From Ypsolopha sequella (Eukaryota; Arthropoda; Insecta; Lepidoptera; Ypsolophidae): a stretch of 64,000 nucleotides of DNA. The translations under genes were made by a program, and so were the position numbers. Below are positions 30,314-41,564 of the stretch, piece after piece (the first letter of the stretch is position 1; every line of letters starts with the position of its first letter). The notes below the pieces were generated by a model. That model was not told where the DNA came from, made no database searches, and saw only the letters and a program-made list of their open reading frames with translations. The DNA lies in assembly GCA_934047225.1 (NCBI GenBank), contig CAKOHE010000091.1, forward strand, positions 550,001 through 614,000, written 5' to 3'.

Positions 30314-32780
30314 TTTTTTTTTTTTTTTTCATGGGGAAATCCTTCATGGATACCTTCCGGCTTGGGGAAGCGGGAGAGGTTATGCCGGACTTTTACCGGC
30401 TAAAACCCCATGTTGGCCTTCCTCCACGCCAATCAAGGGGCTCCGGGATCTCCTGTGGAACGCACCGGTGCCCCTCTGGCGCAACGCCGCGTCTGCGGCC
30501 CTCCCTGGGGAAGCTGAGTATTGCTTCCCCTTGCACCCTCTCGGTGCCAAGGCAGCACGAGACCACATCGTGCTGCCATCCTCCCGGAGCTGTTTAGTAG
30601 ATACGAAGGGCCCCCACCCCACGCATCCGCAGCTCGGGAGCCCCTTTTAGTCGCCTTTTACGACAGGCAGGGGATACCGTAGTCTTATTCTATGCCCGAA
30701 CTACTGGGCAGTATGGAGGTGGTCACCTCTTCCTCCTCGGTGCCTTCTCCTTCGAGCGGGATTGGCCCTCTCCCTCTCCCGCTCAGCCTCCTCTTTCCGC
30801 ACCATTACGCTCTCGCAGAACCTGGTAACGGCTTCCCATGAACTCTCCCCTGTCAGCATAGAATTGACTAACGCCGGTGGAGAGAGGTCCTGCCCAACCT
30901 GACTTACCAGGTCCTGCTGCTCGGAGTCCCAGGCAGGGCACTCTTCGAGCGTGTGCTGCGCCGAGTCCACATCACCATCACAATGGTGACACTGCGCCGT
31001 CTCTTCACGTCCGATTCGACACAGATACTCACCGAAGCAGCCATGCCCTGTGAGCACTTGCGTCATCCGGTACGTGACTCGTCCGAAGCCTCGCATCATC
31101 CACGTCCAGAAATTGGGCAGTATTGCTCCAACTACGCGCTGTCTGGCACTTTGCGGCTCATGTAGCCTATCGTGCCATGACTCCAGCGCGGCTCGGTGTT
31201 CCCGCTGCTTCACCCTCTCCAGCGGCTCTTGGGGCGCATTTTCACCACCACAGTCGATGCCACGACTTGAGGCAAATACCCTCTCATCCATATCGGCCAG
31301 GATATCAAGCGGTGGAAAACGCGCGAGGAGCGTCGCCGCCTGGAACGATATCGTGCGATATCCGCGGGCGATCCGCATTGCCATCTTGCGCTGCACACTA
31401 TAGAATATAGTTCTGCAACGCCTGATTCCCAGTCTTGCGGACCATACGGGAGCTCCGTAGAGAGCAATAGACCGCACTACCATCGCGTACAGACGGCGAA
31501 CTTCCTCCCTGGGTCCCCCGAGATTAGGCAGCAGTCGGTGAAGTGCACCGGCTACCTTCTGAATCCGAAGGACCTGACGGCTGAAGTGCTCCTCAAACCC
31601 CCAACGGCTGTCGAGGATGAGGCCAAGGTACTTCATGTACCTTCCAATCTGGACCTGAGTCGAGCCGACACATACCGAAAGGCTGGGAGGTTCCTGGCTT
31701 CGAGGAAGCTTGTGGAACCATATAGCCTCGGTCTTCTGGGGTGCCACTCGTAGCCCAAGCTCGTGGATTTTGTCCACGATGCAGGCCACACCAAGTTCGG
31801 CGCTTCGGACGGTATTCTCGAAGGTGTCACCCTCGATCAGAACGAGAGTGTCATCTGCGTAACAGACGACTGTGACACCCTCGGGGAGACCGACGCATAG
31901 CACCGCGTCATATGCTATGTTCCACAGCAAGGGACCCAGCACTGACCCCTGAGGAACGCCGCAGTTCACCTCCCTGCTGTGTACTGAGCCGTCTCGACCC
32001 GTATATTTAATTGTCCTGTCGCTCAGGTAGGCCCCTATGATCCGTTGCAGATAAGAAGGGACGTCGTGATCAATCAACGCCCTTCTGATCGCACTCCAGG
32101 GTAGGGAGTTGAAAGCGTTCACTATGTCTAAACTGATCGCCAACACTACCCCGCCCTGGGAGACAACCCGGTTTGACATGTGTCGAACACGGAGAATTGC
32201 GTCCAATGTTGATCGACCCTGTCGAAAGCCGAACTGGCTGTCAGACAGGTCGGGGCCCACTCTCACAAGATGTGAGTTTAGACGGTGGGCAATTATTCTT
32301 TCGAATAGTTTGCCCACTTCATCTAAGAGGCATATGGGTCGGTAACCGGATGGAGAGTCCGGATCTCTGCCCTCCTTCACCAGAAGCACCAGCCTGGCCT
32401 CCTTCCAGGTGCGTGGGAACTGGCCAATGCGGAGACAGCTTGTAAACAACCGCCTTAGCCTGTCTCCTAGCTCCACCATGGCGAGCACCTATGCCCGACC
32501 CGGGATACCGTCTGGGCCAGGGGCGGTGTTGCGCGCTGCTAGGCGTTTGACGGCGCAGGTCAGGTCTGGTTTTGATACCTCCAGATCGTCGGACCAGATT
32601 CGCAGTTCTACGGGGGTCAAAGGCACAGGGTCATCCTGGGTTCTGGGGAGGAGAGTGTTGACCACTGTGTCTACCAGATTCGGTTCAAGGGTTTCCGTCA
32701 AAGGCGGAACCCAGGGCCGCAGCTTCCCCATGACCATCTTATATGGTCGACCCCATGGGTCCTTGTCCAGGTCCCGTAGA
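30314..32780 (-). mobile_element. SART-type LINE, copy B (5'-truncated)
   Basis: T16 (30314-30329) is the minus-strand tail. The body is nearly identical to copy A from its 3' end to 32780, where it stops in the linker before the RT domain and joins CCTAACC. Confidence 0.88.
30701..32779 (-). pseudogene. SART-type LINE ORF2, truncated, one nonsense codon
   Basis: Covers the RT domain and C-terminal zinc motif. Enters at the truncation point and carries TAG at 32489-32491, where copy A has TGG (GRAWVLAMGEL). The remaining 595 codons keep QFGFRQGRSTLDAI, YADD and CHHCDGDVDSAQHTLEEC. No endonuclease, no start. Very similar to copy A otherwise, so it is a young copy. Confidence 0.87.
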
Positions 32781-32810
32781 AACCTAACCTAACCTAACCT
32801 AACCTAACCT
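32781..32810 (-). repeat. TTAGG telomeric tract
   Basis: Six CCTAA units between two minus-strand LINE copies in the same orientation. Confidence 0.92.
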
Positions 32811-33726
32811 TTTTTTTTTTTTTTTTTTTTTTTACATGGGGAAAACCTTCATGGATACCTTCCGGCTTGGGGGAGCGGGAGAGGTTATGCCGGACTCTTA
32901 CCGGCTAAAACCCCATGGTGGCCTTCCTCCACGCCAATCAAGGGGCTCCGGGATCTCCTGTGGAACGCACCGGTGCCCCTCTGGCGCAACGCCGCGTCTG
33001 CGGCCCTCCCTGGGGAAGCTGAGTATTGCTTCCCCTTGCACCCTCTCGGTGCCAAGGCAGCACGAGACCACATCGTGCTGCCATCCTCCCGGAGCTGTTT
33101 AGTAGATACGAAGGGCCCCCACCCCACGCATCCGCAGCTCGGGAGCCCCTTTTAGTCGCCTTTTACGACAGGCAGGGGATACCGTAGTCTTATTCTATGC
33201 CCGAACTACTGGGCGGTATGGAGGTGGTCACCTCTTCCTCCTCGGTGCCTCCTCCTTCGAGCGGGATTGGCCCTCTCCCTCTCCCGCTCAGCCTCCTCTT
33301 TCCGCACCATTACGCTCTCGCAGAACCTGGTAACGGCTTCCCATGAACTCTCCCCTGTCAGCATAGAATTGACTAACGCCGGTGGAGAGAGGTCCTGCCC
33401 AACCTGACTTACCAGGTCCTGCCGCTCGGAGTCCCAGGCAGGGCACTCTTCGAGCGTGTGCTGCGCCGAGTCCAGATCACCATCACAATGGTGACACTGG
33501 GCCGTCTCTTCACGTCCGATTCGACACAGATACTCACCGAAGCAGCCATGCCCTGTGAGCACTTGCGTCATCCGGTACGTGACTCGTCCGAAGCCTCGCA
33601 TCATCCACGTCCAGAAATTGGGCAGTATTGCACCAACTACGCGCTGTCTGGCACTTTGCAGCTCATGTAGCCTATCGTGCCATGACTCCAGCGCGGCGCG
33701 GTGTTCCCGCTGCTTCACCCTCTCCA
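32811..33726 (-). mobile_element. SART-type LINE, copy C (strongly 5'-truncated)
   Basis: T23 tail, then 3' UTR and the last 173 codons of ORF2 (33206-33726). These keep the C-terminal motif CHHCDGDLDSAQHTLEEC. It joins CCTAACC at 33727. No frame break is seen within the remaining codons. Confidence 0.88.
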
Positions 33727-33779
33727 AACCTAACCTAACCTAACCTAACCTAACCTAACCTAACCTAACCTAACCTAAC
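33727..33779 (-). repeat. TTAGG telomeric tract, longest in window
   Basis: About ten perfect CCTAA units, 53 bp. Confidence 0.93.
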
Positions 33780-34251
33780 GTGGGAGAGAGTGGTGATCAT
33801 AAGAACTGCGAAAGTCACCCAGCAGTTGCACAGCAGCATCCATCACGCGGTCGTGGCGGTGTCAAGGCATGCCGGCAGCTGTGTGTATTACACGGCTCGC
33901 CGAAAGAACGATGCCATAGTTCGGCTAATAATGAACGCCCTGGCAGCTGAGACCGGCACGATCAAAGAGTATAATTTAAAAATGGCCTGGAGGAACCGAG
34001 ACACGTCAGTGGCTGACGCCATGCTGAGTGGCGGCACGGGCGGCACCCCAGTCGTCTGAGCCGGGTAAAGTCGGGCGTCCCACCTTCTCACAATAAAGGT
34101 GTTTGTTTGTAATATTTGTAATCTCATAATTGTAAACTTATCATATCCAAATTAATTAAAATTTTGTATAAATGTAGTAACAACTAATTTAAAAAAAAAT
34201 ATATATATATATGTATCATGTAGTAGTATAATATGTAACATTCATTAAAAA

Positions 34252-34282
<31 letters not shown>

Positions 34283-34559
34283 TAAATAAAAAATAATAAT
34301 AATAATAAATAAATATAAAAAAAATAATAATAAAAAAAAAATATATATATATATTTAGATATCTTTATATGTAGTTCTTAAGTTTTATGTATGTATATAT
34401 AAGGGTCTTTGTTTACGGTAGAAGCATGTATCTGATAGTTTTAAGGAGCGAAAATAAATAAAATAAAGTAAACACAAAAAACAAACAGCAACAAAAAAAT
34501 GGTATGGGAGATCTTATCCCATAGCAAAACCTTTCATTTATAAAAAAAAAAAAAAAAAA
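33780..34559 (+). mobile_element. TRAS-type LINE, copy 3 (only the last 93 codons and 3' UTR)
   Basis: Starts within helicase motif V/VI (WERVVIIRT, VAVSRHAGSC) directly after CCTAAC and reads to TGA at 34057-34059. The 3' UTR contains AT-rich microsatellites, the box AAGGAGCGAAAA (34443) and the terminal hairpin, and ends in A18 before CCTAACC. Closest to copy 2. Confidence 0.87.
34503..34523 (+). promoter_or_regulatory. Conserved 3'-terminal RNA hairpin (copy 3)
   Basis: TATGGGA pairs with TCCCATA across a 7-nt loop, 18 nt before the poly(A). Compared with copy 1 (TATGGAC/GTCCATA), positions 6 and 7 of the stem changed on both sides. Confidence 0.65.
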
Positions 34560-34597
34560 CCTAACCTAACCTAACCTAACCTAACCTAACCTAACCT
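34560..34597 (-). repeat. Innermost TTAGG telomeric tract
   Basis: Seven to eight CCTAA units. No further tract occurs to the right, so this marks the inner edge of the telomeric block. Confidence 0.93.
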
Positions 34598-36250
34598 TTC
34601 ACAAGGAAACCGTAAAACCCGCACAAAAGCGGATATGGGTTTAGTGGAACCGCCTCGGCTCAGACAAGCCACAACTACCCTGGATCACATCGTGAATGCC
34701 TTCCTCGAGTTCCAGAGTGTCCTTAAAGCAAACAAGGTCATGAACACCAAGACCTGCAAGGACATACTGCTACTATACAACCGAGGGAGCACGGAATTGC
34801 TGAGCGTCAAGCTCAAAGAAGCGCAGGCAACCATCTACGACAACGAAAGGGGAACGGTTATAGCAGGTGCCCCAGTAACACGTCATATGGTTGCCTACAA
34901 CTCCAGCAGAGGCTTCGTCGCACTGGACGAAGAAGAGTCATCACTTTCCACCAAAATCAATTACCTAGCCCCAGAAACGGATCCCATTGTGATCACAACC
35001 CGGGAAACAAAGGTGATGTTAGACGACAGGGTGTTGGAAATGGCGGAAAAAATAGCCAAAGACCCCGCCGGAAATGAGACCTTTGCGAACTGGGAAGTAC
35101 CGGAAATCAAATGGATAAACGGAGTACCGGGCTGCGGAAAAACAACTTGGCTCTTGTCTCAGTGTGACATAAATCAAGACGTGATAGTCACCCAGACCAT
35201 CGAAGCGGCAAAAGATCTAAGGGCTAAGCTGGTGACACAATCAAAGGTACACCTATATACAAGAGTGCGCACCCTGGCCTCTGCACTAGCAAACGGCGTG
35301 GGCGCTTCGGGAAAGAAGAAAGAATCGTGCAAACGCATCTTCTTTGACGAAGCTCCCATGAGTCATTTCGGCGCCATTGTCATGGTGACACAGATGTCAG
35401 GGGCCAGAGAAATGATCTTGATAGGTGACATCAACCAGCTTCCCTACATGGACAGACAGTGTCATTTTGGAATTTATTACAACCGCCTAAATCTGGTAAC
35501 AAGCATCAGTCTTGAGCTGTTGTGCACACATAGAAACCCGATGGATGTGCCATATGCCCTCAGTGAGGTGTACAATGGCACATATTCATCCAAAACGCGA
35601 ATACGTTCCCTGAAGCTGGAAAGGTACACGAATGCACAAATACCTAGAGACCTCCCAAGCACATTATTTCTTGTGCACACCCAGGCCGAAAAGGAGTCCC
35701 TGGAAGGCCAAGGCTATGGGAAGGGAAACGGGTCACGCATTCAGACTATCCACGAAGCACAGGGACTGTCAGGGACTTACTTACGCGAAGGTAATTATCG
35801 TGCGCAGAACAGCTCATAGATTGCACCTACACAACAGTATCCCGCACGCAGTGGTGGCATTATCGCGTCATACTGAAAGCTGCATCTACTATTCAGATGA
35901 CAGAGGGGACGCGATTGCTGCCTTTGTAAAGCGAGCAGAAGGTGCGACAGATGCCCAGATCAGCGGGTACAACTTGAAAATGGCACTGCAAAACCGGAAT
36001 ACCGCGGTGATAAACCGGCCGATATAATGACCAAGACAATGGGAAATGGTTAAATTTGACGAACAACAAAAGTATTAATTCTGTTAAAATTTGTAAATTA
36101 ACTTACCTAATAATAACTAAATGTATAAATTGTAAAACTAACAATGTAAACCCTCGAAACAGCTCTCTCATCTAGATAAGAACTAAGTAAGAAATGTTAA
36201 GACAAAGGAGTGTCTTTATAAAATAATACTTAAAATATAATTAAGCTACT
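34598..36250 (+). mobile_element. Diverged TRAS-type LINE with helicase, copy 4 (5'-truncated, decayed 3' end)
   Basis: Begins in frame just after CCTAACC and codes only the helicase part of ORF2. The 3' UTR has a weak echo of the family box (aaggagtg near 36205) but no poly(A)-CCTAA junction; the right boundary is uncertain. DNA similarity to copies 1-3 is low while protein motifs are kept, so it is a separate subfamily. Confidence 0.75.
34599..36027 (+). pseudogene. Helicase domain of diverged TRAS-type ORF2, frame broken
   Basis: Same order of SF1 motifs as copy 1: GVPGCGKTTW (near 35124), FFDEAPMSHFG, LIGDINQLPYMDR, LCTHRNPMDVPYAL, IQTIHEAQGL, VVALSRHTESC. The frame is open from the telomeric junction to 35819. 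The homologous continuation is in another frame from about 35775 to TAA 36025-36027. The cause is visible: the sequence around 35758-35780 contains a 10-bp tandem duplication beginning CAGGGACT. The family-level role is an RNA helicase fused to a LINE replication protein. Confidence 0.82.
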
Positions 36251-36510
36251 AACACTTATCTTTATATAATTACCAAACAATATAATATATTGTTTAATTT
36301 TAATCTTTTACTAGTGATATTTTCCATCTTTTATTCTTTTTGTTCATATGTACATTATTTCTCTTATTTTTATTTCAATGTTTTTTTTTTTTTTTTTTTT
36401 TTTAATTTTTATTTTTAATTTTTTTTTTTTTTTAGTCTTTCTTTTTTTTTTTATCTCATGCATTTTGATTATCATTATTATTTTTAAACTATATATTATA
36501 TATTAATACA
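36028..36510. other. Non-coding, T-rich; decayed LINE 3' region
   Basis: AT-rich, with T-tracts at about 36380-36405 and 36420-36455. No ORF, telomeric repeat or clear element end. Confidence 0.6.
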
Positions 36511-37299
36511 GGAAAAAGTATTGTATATTTGGACGAGACTTGGTTTGACACCCACGATACATTGAAAAAAGGATACAGGGACAATTCTCAAAATTGTTCG
36601 ACAAATACTCCATGTTCAAGAGGCAAACGTTTAATTATATTGCACGCAGGCACTGAAAATGGTTGGATTCCAAGGGCTCTTCTTGTCTCGAGCAAACATT
36701 TGAAAAACTCAAGTGCAGACTATCACGAAGACATGTGTTCGGAATTGTTCGAAAGATGGTTCATAGAGCAGCTTTTACCCAATATCCCTGCCAACAGCGT
36801 TATCGTTATGGATAATGCGTCTTATCATAGCCGGCAAGACGAAAAAATTCCCAACACAAATACAAGAAAAGCGGATATAATAGCTTTTTTAAGAAGGCGT
36901 CATGTTACTATACCTGAGAAAATAACTATTAAGAAGTTGTTGGAAATTGTAGAAAATCAAAAGTTTGAAAAGAAATACGTCATCGACAAAATAGCGGCTG
37001 AGGCTGGGCATGAAATTTTAAGGCTTCCCCCCTATTATCGTGTGTTAAACCCAATCGAGCTTATGTGGAGTCATGTGAAAAAACAAATTCGTATGACGAA
37101 CATTACACCAACAGTGGGTGATACCGTAATTCAAAATTTAAGAACTGTGGTAGACAATACGAACCCCACGCTTTGGAAAAATGCTTGTGAGCATGTCATC
37201 AAAGTGGAAAACGACTTTTTAACCCACCCTGTGTATCCATTCATCATAAACACCTGCGAAACCTCAAGTTCGGAAGAAAATATGTCAGAAAGCGAATGA
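36511..37299 (+). pseudogene. DDE transposase C-terminal part (Tc1/mariner-IS630-like)
   Basis: Open frame for about 262 codons from GKSIVYLDETW to a TGA at 37297-37299. Catalytic triad candidates: D in LDETW, D in VIVMDNASYHS, E in YYRVLNPIELMWS, the DDE_3 pattern of Tc1/mariner-like enzymes. It starts directly after attaatacag, a good splice acceptor, so this may be the last exon of an intron-bearing transposase gene whose first part is absent here. The acidic tail (SSSEENMSESE) is unusual. No terminal repeats found. Fragment or domesticated gene cannot be told apart from this window. Confidence 0.75.
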
Positions 37300-37605
37300 A
37301 TCTTATATTTTTTATAATTAATGTACCTATATGTTAAACGTAAATCAATTAAGCTAGTCGTAACTTAAGTTATCTGAATGTCTGTACTTGTTAATTATTA
37401 GACGTTACATGTAATAAATATAAAGATACCATAGTATTATAATTAAACATTAATGTAAATAACTAATCATACGTATTTTTATTTTCAAGTACCAAAATTT
37501 CTTAGTCACGCTTTAGTTACATACAGATTGCACCGACGCGTGCCAATTTGAAGTGCTCCAAATTAGATAACAAAAGGCAAACATTATGAGCCCCATTGTT
37601 AAGTT
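37300..37605. other. Non-coding, AT-rich
   Basis: No gene or repeat recognised. Downstream of the transposase exon; contains AATAAA at 37411. Confidence 0.5.
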
Positions 37606-37651
37606 TCAAGTGGAATCGGGCCATGGTATTTGAAATGTACTATACCTAAGG

Positions 37652-38576
37652 CCATGAGTCTCCGCATACCGCTCACAGATGTTCAGCAGCCTCCTGAGAG
37701 CACTGACAGAGGGACTCAGCAACACCATGTCATCAGCGTAACTAATATTATTGACAAATTTCCCATCAATGGAGCAACCTACCATGGCATCACTGAGCTC
37801 CCCTATCAGCCGATTCACATACAAGCTGAAGAGCCTCGGAGAGGTCAACCCACCCTGCCTCACACCGCACTCCAACCTGTACGTGTACGGCTCGGATAGT
37901 GAGCCTGCCCACCTTATCATTATATTACTCTGATGACCATACCAGTATTTAAACATTTCAATGAGCTCATCTGATAACGTAGTGTCCTCATATAGCTTCT
38001 CCCATAGCTTATTGTAAGACACCAAATCGAAGGCTTTTGACAGGTCAAGAAAACACGCGTAGACGGGTGTCTTCCTGTCTGTGTGGTACCGGACAGTGTG
38101 CTTCAGACAAATTGGGCATCGTGAAGAGTTAGATGTTTATCCAGTTGTTTGTCAAGCACACTGTCCAGCACCTTAGCCAAAATGGTAGCCAACGAGATGG
38201 GTCTGTAGTTATTGGCATCAGAAGCATCTCCTGTTCGGTTCTTCACTATCGGCACCACCAGGGTCTTCATCATCTCGTCAGGTAAGTAAGAATGCCTTAC
38301 ACAAAAGGTGAAATGCATGGCTAGCACTCTGGGCAAATGAACACCTGCATGTTGCAGATGTTCAATACTAAGAGAGTCATGCCCAAGTGATTTTCCACAC
38401 GTCATGCGTCTCACCACTGTCTTTATCTCTTTAGCCGTGAACCTCACAGGTGAGCTAATGGTGGACACCCTAGAAGGTGACGAATCCCCTGGCGGCCCCA
38501 ACGGAGACTGTACCTTAAAATGGTTTTGAAAGAGTTGTGCAATGTCGGCAGGCTCACTAACACCCTCTACGCTCAC
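37652..38576 (-). pseudogene. LINE reverse-transcriptase fragment (CR1/Jockey-like group), broken
   Basis: Two pieces in different frames: 38576-38103 (N-terminal RT: NNYRPISLATILAKVLDSVL) and 38025 to about 37652 (WYGHQSN, ECGVRQGGLTSPRLFSLYVN, SYADDMVLL). Between them the frame is lost. Homology ends abruptly after ETHGL near 37652. Not related to the telomeric LINEs by motif wording. Related to the plus-strand fragment at 52660. The exact clade is not determinable by eye. Confidence 0.8.
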
Positions 38577-39020
38577 AGGTAGACTCGACCTAGGGCTCAG
38601 TTTATTGGTCTGTTTCCAAAACTTTCCGAAGTTTTTATCGGAATGATGAGATGCTATATGTCCATTTTTATTTGTTCAGCGTTATCTTGACACCATTTCA
38701 AAATTTTTCAATTATTGCATCACTGAACTATACTCTATTACCCCAAAATCAACTATCTTGATATTTATGTAAGTTGACTTTACCGATATCCAAATTTATA
38801 CTGGTGGCTTTGTAGAATGTCGGTATAAAGCTTTGATTAATTTAGTGAAGATTCGTAACGCCCTTACTCGACTGATTCAAGAAATGGAACAGGTATTTCG
38901 TACTATGTATATGCAATTACCATCAGCGAAAGAGATAGATTGACGATACAAGACTTTTGAGCGAGCAAGACAGGATATTGCTTGGCTCGGCTCGGTTCGT
39001 TACAAAGCCGAGAGACAGCG
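38577..39020. other. Non-coding flank of the 13.4-kb element
   Basis: No recognised gene. Ends with a GAGCGAGCAAGACAG / GGCTCGGCTCGG-rich stretch before the target duplication AGTT. Confidence 0.5.
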
Positions 39021-39024
39021 AGTT

Positions 39025-41564
39025 TGTACCCCCCACAATGCTGATTATATTTTTACTTAAAAATACTGAAATGAAACAGACTGAACCCCAAATTACATTA
39101 ACTACTTCTATTGGATCGTTTGATACAGATTATAAACTAAGGCCTGAAGAGTGATCGTCTGATAAATAACCATACATTGTGAACCAAGTAGTAACCCCTG
39201 TTCTTTTCAAAGCAATTCAGTAATGAACCATTCTACAACTACCTAGTCAATAAAATTATGAATACCAAGTGTAAATATTTCCTACCATATTAGACTCTAG
39301 GTGTTAATTTTTATGGAAAACAAATCAAAAGTCATCACTTTAAAGATATTGGTAAAATCACTATATGAGAGCTTATCTGATTAGAATTATTTATGAAAAT
39401 GTCTGTCTGCACTAGAAATAAATTTAATTTAGTTTTAGATTTTGCTAACTTTGGATATTATGATTGTATTTTGAGTAAATAAAGAACTTAACAGCTATAT
39501 TATTATTTATGAAATTACATAACAGTTGTAACTTATGTATAATCTTTAGGAACCTTTTATTGAACTTCTATAAGTTTGAAATATGTAATATTTATCTTTC
39601 TGAACAAGTTATTTAAGGGTATGTCGGCAGTAAATCATATTGACTTCTAAACTGGACTTTGTGAATATTTTGGGTTATAAGAACTTATTACACAATAATA
39701 TTTCTGAACTGCAGTTTGTATTTAAATGAAGCTTAGTACTTTAAAAATAAGGTACATATTTCTATAAATTTTATCTATAGATACTTTTATTAGATTAATC
39801 AAATAAATTGGAAGATATTGAATCCATCAGAAAGTGCTACCTGACATATCGGAAGCTAATCATCACATGGTACCTTCCATAAACCAATTACCAAAACCAA
39901 TTTCTGTAAGTACCTTATTTCATATGTACCTAGGTTTCATTTAATGAACCCTTTTAAGACTTAGTAGTCTCTATATGAAATAAGTCAATATAAATTACCT
40001 TTATATAAATAAATTTAATATATTTTTAATTACTATTTCACTAAAAATTATATTTAGTAAGGGTTGTAAATAACAAGAAAGGTTCCCTTCGATCATACAT
40101 AAGTCTTGGCTATTTTCTTGACTATGAGTGATAATAATTTCAATAAAACAATCAAGTCTTATTTACTGACTTATTAAAATAAATTATAACTTTATTTTTA
40201 GTTCACAAGCATCTATTTTATACCATTTTAACTTTCTGGCTTCACTATTCCATAGGTATATAGTGTTATAGCCTGGGTCTCAATATACCAGTTAAAATGA
40301 AAGAATATTATTTATTCAGTACAAACAGACACATCATTTTGTATTATAAAAATTAATATATTGAAATTATATCTCTTTCGTTAAAATAATATATTTCTTA
40401 GGCACAGTTTTATTTATTTCAATGAATTCGGGCCTGTTTATCAATCTCCCATCCATGAATTTTCCAATGAGAATATTAAATTTTCTCTAAAAGAATCTAA
40501 TTTGACTCTAATAATTTATATAGCAATTAAAGGGTCTCTTTGTTTAGTTTTGCCCAAAATTTAATTCACATGCTCTGCACATTGATAAAGATCATGCAAA
40601 TAGGAATACAAGAAATAGCTTCCTGAAGAATTTAAACAACAAATTGGCAAGCATACACACAAAATCAAGACATAAAAATTAGAGGAATTTCGCAAGCAAA
40701 ATATATAGAATCAGTAGGTCAAAATAAATTTTAGATACACTTCTAGAAGTAATAGAGCTTGATTATCCTATTACTCACAAACTCTGCCGAAGAGCAATCC
40801 ATAATATAACTAAAATTCACTATATTTAGTGAACCACTTATCACAATTCATCCTATTCTTTCGCAGAAAAGGGATTTTTCACTTATTTCACTTTCGCGGC
40901 TATTTTTCAAGGCCCTCACACAAGCCTATGTACACTTCTCAGACAATCCTAAACTAATACTTTTACTTCCCTATATAAATTTAAATTTATTTGCCTGAGA
41001 ATCCTATTTTCTAAACGTTTTATAAATAAATAAATTATCACCGAAAACTCGCACCTCAATCGGGCAGCGTAACGTCCGCGCGGTATCCTTCGAAAATTAG
41101 AACTTCCCTCCCCTCTCTTTTTTAGTCCTATTTATACCCCAAATCCGCCATGTTTTCTGGGTAAATGCTATCGAATGCATCTTTTCCAGAAATTTTCTAT
41201 GCAAAGCTAGCTCCTCGTTCGAATTTTATCTTTGACATGTTGTAATAAGGATCTTATTCCCTTGCCCTAACTTCTCAACGGTCAACCAAATACTTTTGTG
41301 TTTTTATGCTTGTTACAAAATTCAATCTTATTCCTAATACTTTAGAATACAGTTTCCGCTGATAGCTTACTGTTCTAGAACCATCTATGCATTTGCTTTC
41401 ATTTAAGGGTCCGTATGGTTTTTAAAACCAAATTCAGTGCGATATTTTTTTATTACTTTGTGAATAGTTTCATTTAATGATTTTGAGATTAACTTTATAC
41501 TTTTTTTGTTTCTTTTGTTTGGGAATTAGCAAACTATGGCCTCAACAGGGTCCAGTTGGCTACA
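39025..41564. repeat. Left 2,540-bp long terminal repeat
   Basis: AT-rich and non-coding. A TATTTATACCC box near 41128 lies within a C-rich context, a possible core promoter if + is the sense strand. Ends with ccagttggctaca. Confidence 0.8.

Noticed and set aside
412..34597. True terminal telomere
   Set aside because: Tracts are only 12-53 bp and interrupted by LINEs; the terminal array must lie beyond the left edge.
37652..38576. Reverse transcriptase of a bacterial retron, group II intron or diversity-generating type
   Set aside because: Motif wording, broken frames and the relative at 52660 with a LINE-type tail identify ordinary LINE debris.
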